A stretch of DNA of 64,000 bases, from NCBI GenBank assembly GCA_037179335.1, contig JAKZHN010000013.1, positions 992,001-1,056,000 of the forward strand. The letters are read 5' to 3'. The translations under genes were made by a program, and so were the position numbers. The notes beneath the pieces were generated by a model. It was not told where the DNA came from. It searched no databases and worked only from the letters and a program-made list of their open reading frames with translations. This document shows positions 32,842-44,955 of this stretch, one piece after another; position 1 is the first letter of the stretch; the number at the start of each line of letters is the position of its first letter. The stretch comes from Cyclaneusma minus (taxonomy: Eukaryota > Ascomycota > Leotiomycetes > Marthamycetales > Marthamycetaceae).

Positions 32842-34830
32842 ATGTCCAAACAGGATGGAGGCCGTCCGATGCAAGCTCTTTACTCTGCTACCCGCCAAGA
32901 ACCGCCGGAGCAGCTGGAGACTCCGGAGACTGAGAGTGATATCGATCGAGGCCGAAGAACTGTGCCTCGCAGCAAACTGCCGATGACCGAAGACAATGAG
33001 ATACCTGTCGAGGAACCCGTGTCTCCGGAAGCCTCCCAGGAAGCCTCTCGAGGCCGAAGCACTGTGCGTCGCCGCCAGCCGCCCTTGAACGAAAACGATG
33101 CGCAACCTGCCGTGGAACCGGTGTCTCCGGAAGCCACCCAGGAAACCTCTTCAAAAGACGCATCGCAAGAGCCTCCAAAAGCCAAACGATCGAGGAAGCG
33201 GAAGAGGGATGTCTCAACTGCCACCTTCACAAGATCCAAGCGTATGAAGAAATTCTACAGCAAAGGTTACCGGAAGTTGTTCCTGGAAACGGAGCATCAC
33301 AACGAACCAAGACCACCGCGTCCCCAAGGATTTCAAACCGACACGGCAGATTGGAGCGCGAAAGAGAGAGATGTTTTCTTCGAAGCCTTAGCCAGACATG
33401 GGAAGGCCGACGTCCGAAGTATCGCGAAGAAGGTCGGGACCAAGACGCAGGTTGAGGTGCAAGATTACATCAATGCCCTGGAGAGTGCGGTGAAGGAGAG
33501 GCATGTGCAAGGTGGATCGATCGCCCGACTAGTGCGCCCTGCGGAAATACCGGCAGCGGTCGAGGTCAGCAAAGAGTGCTGCGAGAGTCTCGACAAAGCT
33601 TCCCGTGCTCTTGCTCTCCGCCACCAACGTCGCGAAGAGACACGCGAGCACGCCGAAAGGGGCGAATTCTGGCTCCTAAACGAAGAAGCCAAGAACTGGG
33701 TAGAAAACACCCTGAAACTCGACGACGGCGAAGCCAGGATTCATAAAGAAGTACCTTCTGCCAGCCTGTTACGTCTGGGAAACTGGTTGGAGCTGTCCGA
33801 ACGAGTCTTCATGAATTCTTCAATCAAGGAGGACAACTGGCAAACTATTGCAGAATTTGATGAGTTCAACGATAGGCCTGCTATTTACGCCAGTGCTTTC
33901 GAGGACTTCTATGAGCTTGCCGTGAACTTCACACGCAGGATCATCGCTTCTACAATTTTCGCTGCTGAGGCCAGGCTACGTACTGCAAATCTATACGACA
34001 ATTTGGTCCAGGCAGAGGATGTAGATGCCGCATTGGATGTTCTGAAGTTTGCTCCCGATATTTCACAATATTGGCAGAAGGTTCCGCGGAGGTGCAAGCT
34101 GCAGGTTCATCGCAATCTGTTGCTAAAGAAGCCAGAAAAGCCTTTGCCATACGAAGCGGTGGAAAAGTCGTTGGCTCGGAGTCCTTTCCACCGGAGTGCA
34201 GTAGATGAATCCATCGGTATGGAGCTTGAGGAACCGTCAGATGATGAGGACGAGATCTCAAGCGATGAAGACTCCGACGACGCCTCGAATGCAGACGGTG
34301 CAGAGAAACCGAAAAAAGAACTTGCCAGCAGATATCAGCGAGACTTGGAAGCGGAAGAAGAAGGCCTGGTGGAACTCGAGGATAAGGCCCTCAAGGACGA
34401 AGAAAAATACATGGGTGCTATTGATGCGCAAGCCAGTCTTGAAGCCGAGCTTGAATTGTGGGAAACGCTAGAGCAAGAGCCGCCTTTCAGCATCGATTCC
34501 TCCAAGATCACAATCCCGAAAGTGCCCAAAGCGAAGAGGAAAGACGCAAGCGAGTTTGACGATTGGAGGGTGTTTGCTCGAGGCTTGAAGGTAGCGGACG
34601 ACGAGGTCGAGGTCGCTGACAATGGTCGTTTCAAGTCTTCGAAGTACATTCAGGAAAGCGATTCGGGGAGTGACTTGGAATCACCGAGTAGACTGGAGGA
34701 TGAAGATGAGGATGGAGAAGGCACTCCAGAAAGGACAGGGGAAGAAATGTCGGCGGATGAAGATATGCAGAGCGAAGACATACAGCACGATGCAGATCTA
34801 CATAGTACGGAGGAAGAAGATGATGAATGA
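32842..34830 (+). CDS. RRN5: RRN5-like RNA polymerase I upstream factor with SANT domain
   Basis: A single-exon nuclear protein of 662 residues, most like the RRN5 subunit of the Pol I upstream activation factor, which helps start rDNA transcription. Residues 36-69 and 70-103 are a tandem 34-residue repeat (RGRxTV...EPVSPEAxQExS). A basic nuclear signal KAKRSRKRKR follows at 113-122. The SANT/Myb-like domain lies at about 169-213 (DWSAKERDVFFEALARHGKA ... GTKTQVEVQDYI). After it come a helical region (WVENTLKLDDGEARIHKE; LLRLGNWLELSERVF) and a strongly acidic tail with DDEDEISSDEDSDD. This order matches fungal Rrn5-type proteins. Other SANT proteins are possible, so the symbol is tentative. 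Confidence 0.65.
   Translation: MSKQDGGRPMQALYSATRQEPPEQLETPETESDIDRGRRTVPRSKLPMTEDNEIPVEEPVSPEASQEASRGRSTVRRRQPPLNENDAQPAVEPVSPEATQETSSKDASQEPPKAKRSRKRKRDVSTATFTRSKRMKKFYSKGYRKLFLETEHHNEPRPPRPQGFQTDTADWSAKERDVFFEALARHGKADVRSIAKKVGTKTQVEVQDYINALESAVKERHVQGGSIARLVRPAEIPAAVEVSKECCESLDKASRALALRHQRREETREHAERGEFWLLNEEAKNWVENTLKLDDGEARIHKEVPSASLLRLGNWLELSERVFMNSSIKEDNWQTIAEFDEFNDRPAIYASAFEDFYELAVNFTRRIIASTIFAAEARLRTANLYDNLVQAEDVDAALDVLKFAPDISQYWQKVPRRCKLQVHRNLLLKKPEKPLPYEAVEKSLARSPFHRSAVDESIGMELEEPSDDEDEISSDEDSDDASNADGAEKPKKELASRYQRDLEAEEEGLVELEDKALKDEEKYMGAIDAQASLEAELELWETLEQEPPFSIDSSKITIPKVPKAKRKDASEFDDWRVFARGLKVADDEVEVADNGRFKSSKYIQESDSGSDLESPSRLEDEDEDGEGTPERTGEEMSADEDMQSEDIQHDADLHSTEEEDDE
32947..33150 (+). 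repeat. 102-bp in-frame tandem duplication in the RRN5-like gene
   Basis: Units 32947-33048 and 33049-33150 each encode 34 residues starting RGR(R/S)TV and ending EPVSPEA(S/T)QE(A/T)S. The order is clear but several bases differ, so the event is not recent. Confidence 0.85.
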
Positions 34831-36796
34831 TACCCCTTTACAAGCACAAGCTATCTTCTATTTCATGTAGCATATCCCATATCACATCTGATGTTTCTGA
34901 GCCCCGTCGGCTATGCCTAATCATGAATTCCTTCATTCGAGTCTTGGGTGTAAAGAATATGGCTCAAGCCGCCGGCGCGTGGCCATGGTTCTTGTGCGGC
35001 TCTTGACCCATTTTAGGCATCATATATGTACTTGAGAATCTCTACATCGCCCGCTGCGTGCCCCAGCGGCAATCCTTCATTCCGACTCATCCCCTATTCA
35101 GCATCATTCGCTCATCATTCGCTCAACAACATGCGGTCTGTCAGCTCCCACCCCATCCCCCAAGATTGACAAGAGTTCTCGACACCCAATTTCTCACTCA
35201 GCATTGAACCCACCCCCCAGGACTGAGTCTGACAAAGATTCTCGACACCCCAGTCCTCACCCAATATTGAACATATCGCCCAGCGCCATGCAGATCTCGT
35301 CCGTATCCCTATGCCTCTCAGTTCTGCGGCCCTCAGAGTATGATTCTCAGCACTGATCCAAGCACCAATCCAAGACAAAAACCGAAAGGCCAAACAGAAG
35401 GGGCCAAGATACCCGATGAACGACTGCTTCCCTCATCTTCCGAGTCTCTCGCGGCGAAAGATGCTGATTTACAGTACTGTCCATTGCCCAAGTATCAGAA
35501 ACTGGTTTCTTGAATTTTGAAACTTTAACTCTTAGCATCTTATAGAAAAAGGCTTAAGAATTGGGATTTGCCAATTAGCACTGAAGCAACTAGCAAGCCA
35601 CAATACACAAAGACCCGAGAGAAGTCTCATGACTCATCTGGAATTCATCAAACTCGAGGCAGTACAGATAGATTTCATGTTCAGTTCTACTCCTACATGT
35701 ATGCTTCTTCGACTTGCAGCACTCGCCGCTCGGTCTCCGTGGAACAAATTGCGTGACCCACCTATGTAAGGGAGTGTATAATGCTTAATGAAATGGATAT
35801 ATCCGAGAGGCTTGTAACTCGCTGTGCGCTTGAAGACCTTCAAACCCCTGTTCCATGATCGGTCTCCGGCACGTCGGCAACGACTGGTACAACTTGTTCC
35901 TCATATAAGTTCATACCCAAACGATTCCACAAAAATTACCTATCACGAGCACCTCGACAAGGAAGAATGCTGTCACAATATTCAGCAAAAGCAATTCATT
36001 GGGTTTCTACTGCTGGCATCTGCATCCGCCGTGGAATGTTCACCAGGATGGAGAAGCAAGGGACTTATAAGCTAGCTAGTTGTCCATCCTCGCTATGGCC
36101 AAGACGTTCATGTCTTCCTTTCACCCACCCACGAGCCGCCCAATGGCCATTCATTCCTTGCAACAACCCCGCGAAGATCCGCACGCCCATCGCCCATCAA
36201 CTATCTCCATCCCGTCCCATACCGCCATTTGCCAATTTCCCCTTAACTACTCCACGCCCTTTCCACCACAACCCAACGAATCCGTCCCCAACAGCCTAAA
36301 AGCCGCAAACGTATCCTGCCACCCCAGTACGCGGAAAGGGCAAAGAAAAATGAAAGCCAACATGCGACAACCAGATAAAACGACGCAAGAGCAGAGATAC
36401 GAGAACGCAGCATGAAGAACGCAAAGCATAAAAATCAGGGTATTTCCGCGAGACCGTTTGCTTCCTCTATGTATGTTCTCCCTTCAGCGCCGCAAAGCTT
36501 TTTTAATTTCTTGTGAGTCGGAAACTCGCAAGAAGGTATCGTCCGCCACAAAACGAGAGAGGGAATCACATCGCAACCCGCAGAAAACTGCAAAACGCGC
36601 GCGCAAAAACACCGTTTGTCCCTTCAAATCAAGGAACCGCAGCAAACAGAGTCGGGGAATCTTCGCGGAAGGCATGGGGTATTTTGTTGTGCGCCCAGGG
36701 TATATCCAGCTATTTGAATTCGCAATTTTTTGGGTATGGGAAAAGAGAGCATAACAACCGAATTCTTTTTGTATGGGGGTTCTTTTCGTAGTCGCG
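34831..36796. other. Long intergenic region containing a dispersed repeat copy
   Basis: Nearly 2 kb between the convergent RRN5-like and KH-domain genes, with no supported gene. It holds copy A of a dispersed repeat at 35091-35359, listed separately. The rest shows no coding pattern. Confidence 0.6.
35091..35359 (+). repeat. Dispersed repeat, copy A (degenerate, with internal duplication)
   Basis: Starts CCCCTATTCA, passes through CATTCGCTC (twice), CAACATGCGGTCT and CAGATCTCGTCC, and ends CTCAGCACTGATCC. The same landmarks occur in the same order on the minus strand at 48617-48418. Copy A is longer because a block of about 42 bp is duplicated with a 63-bp period (35168-35209 and 35231-35272, both GACAA..TTCTCGACACCC...ATTGAAC). 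The frame from its ATG (35130) is broken by several TGA codons. Confidence 0.75.
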
Positions 36797-39700
36797 TCAG
36801 GTTAAACGAGGTGGCCCGATGGGGCCTGGGTATCCAGAATTTGTAGAGTGAGAAGTGGAAGGGCGGCCGCTGTCGGTGGAGCCTCGCATGCTGTGCTTGG
36901 GGGTCACATCGCCAGGATGAATCGGAGTGAAGGAGAGTTTGTGCTCGCTGAAGCTGCCATTTCCGAAGGGGCGGTTGGGCCATGGTGCTGAGTTGTCGTC
37001 AGAGAGGTTCACGCCGCTGTCGTTCCAGGGATTGCGATCTGCATTAAAGCTGCGAGTCGACTCAATAGAGATGAGAGAAGACTTCGAGACGTTGCCGGAG
37101 CCGTTCTTGAAGACGGAGCCAGCGGGAGAGTGAGAGCTGTTCTTGCGGCGATCCAAGAAAGAAGTGATGGATCCCATGCTGCCAGGCTTTCTAATTTTAT
37201 CGAGTAGAGTGGTACGTTCGCGTGCAGCGTCATTACCAAAAGACGTCTTGATGGGAGAGTCGGTCGAGATTGGTGCAGGTGCATGCTGCAAGAGCTTCGA
37301 GTTGAAAAACTTGTAAGTGTCTTCGAACGTGTCGGACTTGGGGCGAGAAGGAGCGCCTTTCACAATGCTAGTGTCAATGTTCTTGGAGGCAAGCTCGGAG
37401 ATCAAGGACTCGATAGCGTCGCTCACTCCACCCTGGTTGTTACGAGTGAACGTCCAGAGCAGAGTGATTGTGGATTCACCACCTTCAGCCTTGATACCGA
37501 CATCTTTCTTGACCTGCACATCAAAGTTCTGCGCTTTGAGCTTGGGAACGAAGTCCTTCTTGAAGTCCTGGGACTCGAAGTAGGCGATAAGTTCGGGAGA
37601 GCTTAGGAGCTGAAGCTCATGGTTCGAAGGAACCATTCCCTAGCAAATCTGTTAGACTTGAGTTCAATACAATCGACGGAACAAACCTACCAAGAACTCA
37701 TCCACGCACTGCGGCACCTGCCATTCAGGACCAGAGACTGTGATGTCATCGGTAGCCTGCTCGGTGCTCGGGAAGATGATCTTGCAGTTCCACTTCTTCT
37801 CCATACTTTCGAGGTCTGGTAGACGAATAAGCAGCTGGCGGTGGTACAAACGGTCCACAGGGACAGTTTGCGTAGTGAACTCCGAGTCGGCGCGATCGAC
37901 GAGCTCGAGAATTTCGGATTTGACCAACTCCAAGCTCTGAGCGTTGCGAGCTGGGGTACGGCAAACAACATTGTCCACCTTCAGGTCATCATCCTCTCGG
38001 CCAATGCTACCGCGCTCGATGGCGTTGGAAAACTTGACGAAGACGGAGTGCTTCTTCATGATACGCTGGATATGCTGTCCACCAATACCGATGATGCGCT
38101 TGTGGTATTGGTCAGGAACGTGGAATGAGATGGAAGCTGGCATCTCTTGCTCGACCAGGGAAAGACCGTTCTTCAAGCACTCATAATTGGTGCTACAGAC
38201 GTCAATGTTGAAGTCGTATTCGTTGAAGCCGTCAAATATGATTTGGACGCTGCCTAGAGTAGATGTTAGCAGAAGTAGTGAAAGAAGATACAAATTGTCT
38301 TACTCTGGCCCATAATCTTGTTGATCTTGCCGTTCTTCTTGCCGCTGACGAACTCCTTATGCTCGTTTGCGAGCTCAAGCTTCACTCGGATCGTGTATCC
38401 CGTCCGGGTAAGAAATCGAATGTCAGAAAGCACCATCAAGGCCAACTTGACAGAATCGTCGGAGCCGGTGAGGGTAAAAGTCAACTTGTCGAAGCAGACC
38501 TCGGCGTCAGAGTTGGCACAAACATCTGATAGCATAGTTCGGATATCAGCAGGCGATGGACGCATTCCGTCGGGATGCGTAATTTGCCAAGATGCCGTGT
38601 AGAACTGGCTGGTCAATGCCATGACGTCGCGAATGCTCCTCTCTACATGGAGACCCTCGAGACCCTGAATCCGCAGGACGTTCAACTGGGAGCCGAGCTG
38701 CGGAAACTGGATGAAAGTTCCGTTCGTCTCCATGATTTTGCGGATTTTGTCAAGTCTACCAAGGAGGATGCTATCCAGTTTCGGTGGTGTGACAACGGTT
38801 GGCTTCGCAAAGAGTCTTAAAGGAGTGACGAAGTCGTGGATCTTCTGCTTTGCCATGTGGATGTTGTGCTCGCTTTCGCCGGTAATCAAGATCTCGTCGG
38901 GGTTGCGAGCATTGGCACCAGGAGGCACATAACGGAAGGTCTTCGCAAATGGAGTCGGGAAGTAGATGGCGGTATTTGTGGCAGCCTCAATCAACTTGAT
39001 ATGTTTCCTTGCTCGACCACAGAGGACGGTGTGTAATGACAGTTCCAGTCTCATGGCATCAACGGCGCGGCCCAGCTATGACGGAGTTAGTAAGATTCGA
39101 CAGAGATTCTATAGCATGTAGTAATATACTGACCAGTCTGTCGATGAAGATCAGAATCCTCGTCTTGGCATGCTCAGCACTCGCCATGTCTCCATAGATG
39201 GCGAAGCGGAATCTGCGGTCCTCTCCAACTTCGAGGGAATCGTTGGAACTCGAGGCAGCTGTGCTGGGTTTCGGACCCAGAAAGAAGATGTCGACGCCGC
39301 AGAAAGCAGCGACTTCGTCGAGGTAATGGACAACATGTGCCTTGACCTTGATATCCCCGTCCTGCATGTCAATAGCGAGGTTCACGTCGATATCTACCAC
39401 GGCACATCGCTAAATAGTATTAGCACGGGCAGCATACATCTACATGGGCTCAGAGAAGGCTCACAAGTGCTAGCGGAGTCTCGTTCAATATCCTCTCCCG
39501 AGTCTTATGGACCAGCTCGGGTAAGCCGGAAAGGCAGACATTGACGACCTGTCCCTTGACGCGTTTCGGCTCGGACGACTTCACGTAGGCCTCGATGGGT
39601 AACGGGCTGTTGGTGATATCTTTGCACAGGGCGCGGAGTTGCATGACATTCTGCTGGTGGACGGGCAGCTCGTAGATGTGCACGTCATCGGGGGCGCTCT

Positions 39701-39956
39701 CGGGATGGGTCCATCTGAGCACGGCATCGCTTGTGCCGTAGACGATGTCCTCGGTGTTGGGGCCGGGCAGGTCGGAGGCGAAGGGCACGTTGAAGGAGTA
39801 GTGGATGGTGGAGTCCTGGGCGGACGGCGGCATTTGGGCTGGGTGTTGAGGCTTTGGGTGCGGCATCTGCGTCGCCAGATGCATGTTGGGCCTGCCCATG
39901 CCGAAGCCGGCAGGCGCCATTCGCTCCGACCAGTGCCGCATGTTTAACTTGTTCAT
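36797..39956 (-). CDS. Multi-KH-domain RNA-binding protein
   Basis: A 981-residue cytosolic-type RNA-binding protein. Exons are 39956-39465, 39409-39134, 39075-38304, 38253-37691 and 37639-36797; introns are 50-58 nt and all junctions keep frame. The ATG at 39956 has an excellent context (GCCACCATGA). KH-like units include LSLHTVLCGRARKHIKLIEA, LLGRLDKIRKIMETNGTFI, one split by an intron at NGKINKIMGQ|SS, and the clearest, FHVPDQYHKRIIGIGGQHIQ, at about residue 560 with a full GxxG loop. A further folded segment (residues 700-800) and a Ser/Asn-rich disordered tail follow. It resembles vigilin/Scp160-class proteins but is shorter, so no symbol is given. A role in mRNA localisation or translation is an inference from the family. 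Confidence 0.82.
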
Positions 39957-41184
39957 GGTGGCAGAGGTGCTGTGGTGACAGCGAGCGGGAGATGGGGGGG
40001 AGGTTCGAAGTGTGCGGATCGCTTCGGTCGAGTTGTCGTGTGTCTGCGGATGGCAGCTCTGGCCTGTCGGACTGAAAGCGGGTGGTGGATCGCCTTTGGC
40101 AGCAGCCGACTGGACACCTGAGCGAGCGCGGGTCCGGCTAAGCCTCCCTGGTCCGCGATTGACACGCTCGCGAGTTATTCTTGGGACTGCGGCTCGCGGT
40201 GTCTGTTGTAGATGCGTGTGCCTCCGCGATGACTTGGGATGGACTGAGAGATGCTGAACTGGACGGCTTAGGGCGACTTGGGGATCAGGCCAGCATTGGC
40301 GAATGGAAAGTCTTGCTTCTGACGTCGCCAGCCTCGCTAAAAGCAGCGCGCGAGACACCGTCTTCGAGCGAGAAACACTGCACAAAGCCTCGACCAGCAT
40401 GCGGCGATGAGAGGTAGGCTATGCAAGCTGTGCTAGCCAAATGCCACAGATATCGAGATGTGGAGAATATCAACATAGATGCCATCACCTCCCCCGGCCA
40501 ATCACAACCGCCACCAACCGCTTTTGACATGCACGAAGATAGTGACTTTCATTTTTGACGCTATCGAACTACCATTCATGGGCTTCAACCTACTGGACTT
40601 GCTTATTACGAAATCTACGGAACCAAGCAGATGGCTGCTGTGACCCAACGGCGTTCGTGCCACCGTCTGCTCTTCAGCTTCTTTCTCCAATCCGTTTGCT
40701 GCGTTCCTCCAGCAGGGAACAGCCAACTTTCAAAGGATGACGAATTTCCGTTTCGATTACAAAATCTGTCATTTGCTTTTGGAAGTATCTAAACAATCGT
40801 GGGACACCTCCTCCCGCTAGTCCTCCCCCTCAAGTCCCTATCCATCAGAAAAGCCGTCAGCTCGCTGCTAAGTAGTCCCACATCCTGAGAACGTCTAGCC
40901 TAAATCCCTGAGAAACGTCGAGAAAACATCTCTCAGTCAAGCTTCCTCCACCGTCCTACTTTACACCACAGCAGATACAATCTCATCTGCCGCGAGACAT
41001 TGCTGAAATCGGCTGGTGTGCGTGTTGCTGCTTGCCGCAGTACCACGTTACCTTCCCAAGCTGAATCAAACGGTCCTCCTAGTCCTTGCCAGCTCAATTA
41101 CTTGTACAATTGCCAACAACTCTGAAACCTAGCTTTTGTCGTCTGAAGTCCATCACTGGTGTTAACCTTCACATCTGTCCCATA
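39957..41184. other. Intergenic region upstream of the KH-domain gene
   Basis: This is the promoter and 5' UTR of the KH gene plus the 3' end of the next minus-strand gene. Several minus-strand frames run through it because it is GC-rich near 40000-40300. None has a domain. Confidence 0.55.
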
Positions 41185-44153
41185 TCATCTTCTCGTGCCA
41201 TACGACTCCCCCATGGGCGAGTCCGGTGCACGTGACCGGATCTGCACGAAATCGCCTTCTGGCCCATCTGGTCTGCGACGAACAAACCCGTAAGTCATGC
41301 CCTCCTCAGGCGCCGGTCTGTATGCTTGTCGAGCAGGCGGCATCTGAGCCTCTTCCTGCTCATCGACGGGGCGCATACTGTATTCGCGAGCAGACCGCAG
41401 AGGAGCTTCTCGTCGCGGCTCCCCGAAGACACTCTGCTCCCTCATCTGCTCTCGTCGTGGCTCTGGTCGAACACTGTATTGTAGAAGGGAACCGGGCTGT
41501 AGAGTGTTCCGTTGCGAGTCCGGAACGACGCTGAAGCTGCGGGAGGGTGGCATCATTTCGCGGCCACTAACAGTTCTAGCACCGGGTTGGACACTGTACT
41601 CTCGTGTCGGCGCTTCTGAGCGCACGGTGGCTGGATCTCTCGACTCCTGTAATGGAGGCTCTCGGGTCTGGGGTTTGTAGAGCGGCACCTCGGGCCGAAC
41701 ACTTGACCTCATCGATATGTATTCGCGAGGCTCTCCGGGCCGTACGCTTGCCATCCTTGGGACGAATTGCCGCAGCTCAGGGGCCACATCATCGCGCCTC
41801 AAATGAGGCGGCATAGCGGACGCTCTGGAGACATATTCACGAGGGGGTTCATCTATCACCATCCTACGCTCAGGGGCTCTGACCTGTACATACTCTGGCC
41901 CCTCTAGATAGTCTCTAGGTTGCATAGAGTATTCGCGTTGCCTGTATGCTCGATAATCGCCGGCCCGCTCTGGCTGTACGTACATGGGCCGCGATACTGT
42001 ATCTGCGTAGTCCACGTAGCGGGGAGCCGAAGAGCTGTAAACAGCACGACCATCGTCATCGAGAAGAACTGGTGCCTGTCTGCTCCCAGATACAGTCCTC
42101 AACGGTGCCCGTTCGTAAAGGAACTCTTCATCGGCAGCTCGGACTGGTGCGACAGATTGTCTGGAAATTGCTGGGGGCGCCGCTTCGTAGTATTCACGGC
42201 CATACGCGTCCACTACAATTCGGCGGGGAGCCGCTCGGGGAGGAGGGGCCATCATGACCGAAGGAGCTCTCTCTCGATAAACAGGCGACCGAGAGCGGGA
42301 GGACCGTGGGCGCATAGTTCTCGGTCCAGCAGCTTCAGCTGTTCTCACTCCGTAAGCAGGGGCAAAGCTAGACTCGGGGGCTCGGGAAGCGGCTCTGGAG
42401 ACAGCTCTTGGTGGCATCGTTTCAGCTGGCGAATATGGATTTGTGTACGGTATTGGTGACCTGGGACCTCGAATTTGTTCATAGCTAGAAACGTATTGGG
42501 GCTCGCGTATAACGCGACGGTATTCGGGTTCAACAACTTCGTATGGCGGATTCCTCCTTGCAGCAAGCTCACGATCATCAACCATGGGTATGGGTCTACC
42601 ATCTTGATCATAGTGTGTGGTCGCAAGGCGTTCCGAACGGCGCACTGGTCGGGGTTCTTCTTGGCGGGGATCATCGTAGTTGAGCTCAGCTGTGGCTTTT
42701 GCTTCTCGTCTTTGTCGTTTCGTAGGTCTCGGTATGCGAGCAGTACGGAGTGGCGAGGGCGACTTGGGTTCTTCCTTGATGTAGGGAGAATCTGAGCGAT
42801 CGGCATTGGCAGGTTGGTTACCATCGGACTTCCGTCCCCTCTTCTTCTTCTTGCCCTTTTGCTTCCCACCTTTCTTGCCTCCTTTTGGCGAGCTTTCCGG
42901 GCTAGAAACCTCAGAGGCTTGCTGTAAGGCGGACACTTGAGCTGACCTTGGACCTTCTACCGGATCGGGCTGTTGAGTAGTGGGAGGATTTCTCGTGGCT
43001 AAAGACGATACGCGTGCTGGCTGCGGTGCTACAGGGGCTAGATCTGTTGCATTGGCACGAATGAGTGGAGAAGCAGGCTCACCACGTGTTCCACGAGTAT
43101 TGCCTCCAATTGGGTCCTGCTAGTTTCAAAAATGAGCAACTTATCAAAAAAGACAAGGTCTGTCGGCGTTTCCAGGAAATGACTTACATTGGATCCAAAG
43201 GAGTCTTCTTCTGTCGATTCCGAGCTCGATATGGTGATGCCCGTCGGCTTAGCTGCTACCTTGCTGCTCATATCTTGGGCCACAGTCTGGGGGCGTGGTG
43301 GTACTTCGGGTTCAGCAGGAAGTGGTTGCTTCTGAGTTTGGCCCTGCGATCCCGCAGGAACTGGGACAGACTCGACTCTGCTACTGGATCGTACACCACC
43401 TTGCGAAGCAGTGCGATCTGTGTTAGTGACAGGTTGAGTAAGCTGCGCACTAACTGGTACTAAATCAGGCAGTGGTATGGCCTCATCCGCCCTAGAACCT
43501 TGAGAGGTAGTGCTTTTCTCAGGGGTATCATGCTGACTGGAATAGAAAGTATTCTCATCAAAAGAATCACTTGCCGACACGTGAGCAGCAACTTCTGCTT
43601 CAGCTTCAGCCTCAGCAGCGGACGTAGGCTTGACAAGTGTGAGAGCAATAGAAAGAACATCTGAGAGGTCAAAATCAGGAAGAGATTCAGAGAGCATCAG
43701 TGCCATTCTCGAAGTTTGACGACGCTGTTCAATCTGTTCCCGCAATGCTCTCTCAAGACGCTGCCTTGAAAGTTGTATCTCCGCCTTGATCAAGTCTTCC
43801 GACTTCTCAAGCAGGATGGGGTTGATTTCTGACTTGGGTAGCTTCGACTGCAAAGAAACCAGTTGCTCGGCCTGTTCCACAGTATGGGGGACACCATTGC
43901 GCGATGTACCATTGCTGTGAGCGCCGAGATGGCTGGTGGCCGAAACTGCGCGCGATGATGCGAACGAGTTGTTGCTGCGTGCTGCGCTGTTCAGCTTGCC
44001 GACCAGATTGTCTGGCACCTTGATCCGCGGATGAGTGCCCGAGAGAACAGTGTCGCGAAAGTGTACAATCTTCTCGCATTCCCGAATTTCGCGCAGTTCT
44101 GCTGCCGTCAGCCCTGGAGCGCTCGCCGAGGACATGACGCGAGCCATGCTCAT
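41185..44153 (-). CDS. Large disordered hypothetical protein with basic and Arg/Tyr/Pro-rich regions
   Basis: A 966-residue protein from exons 44153-43188 and 43119-41185. The 69-nt intron has GTAAGT...CTAG ends and joins GSN|QDPIGG. The ATG at 44153 (MSMARVMSS) is the first true ATG. Residues 10-60 look conserved (GLTAAELREIRECEKIVHFR; HPRIKVPDNLVGKLN). A helix-rich segment with KSEDLIKAEIQLSRQRLERA follows at about 130-170. After a Ser/Glu-rich linker comes a Lys-rich nuclear-signal cluster (GGKQKGKKKKRGRK), a second basic patch (RPTKRQRREAKA), and about 450 residues of Arg/Tyr/Pro/Glu-rich repeats such as REYSMRP and REYISMR. It is probably nuclear. I cannot name the family. Confidence 0.7.
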
Positions 44154-44955
44154 CTTGACGGAAAAAGCCAAGGTAGAAGTAGTCGATGCTGCAGATGTGC
44201 AAGAAAGCGCTGCCGGTTCAGTGGCAGCGTGGTGCCGAAAAGAGCGACGAGGGTGAAATGTGTTGAAGTGTCGAGAAATCAGGAAACGCGGGTTCCGAAG
44301 ATCGAGATCCGGAATACTGGAGCGGGAAGCCGGCGGGCGCTAGGCAGAACTATTGATCCGGCGCCTGAATTGGCCAACCCATTCTGTGCAGGCAGTTTCG
44401 CACGCTTCCTGCGATAGTATCGGGATTGTTTCTAATTACCTGGGTTGGCCTTGATTTTAGGATTGTTTTTGTTCACGAGCATTACACATCCAAATTGCGT
44501 CAAGAACGGCATGGTTCACTCGTCCGAAGCCGGCTAGGCCCGATCCGAAAGTAGCCCATCAGCGCACAAGGCCCATCATTTTATTTGACTTCGATCGTGA
44601 ACGGCATAGAGTCAGTGACAGGCATCCTCTAGAACTGGCTTGCATTTCATATTCAAATCTGTCGTAAATTAGATCGGCCCTAAAGACTGAAATATCACAA
44701 CAAGCTACAAACATCAGTTGATCGAAGTGTTGATAAATGTCAGTTTGCCCCTCGCAGAACCCCCTTCTTTCAACGCTGGTCGAACTCTCCCGTTTATCCC
44801 ACAGTACAGCTCGTCGAACCAGAGTTGTGTACCACCCGCCGCGCTTTCACTCAGGAATTCAGGTTAAGAAGGTGTGTGGTCCGCTGCTGGCTTTAGCTGC
44901 TGATGTTCCTGCGAAGCGAAAAAACTAACCCTTCGTTCCGTGACAGTTTTCCAAC
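44154..44955. promoter_or_regulatory. Divergent promoter region
   Basis: About 800 bases between the starts of the disordered protein (minus) and the SDT1-type nucleotidase (plus). It should hold both promoters and 5' UTRs. No TATA box or repeat stands out. Confidence 0.45.
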
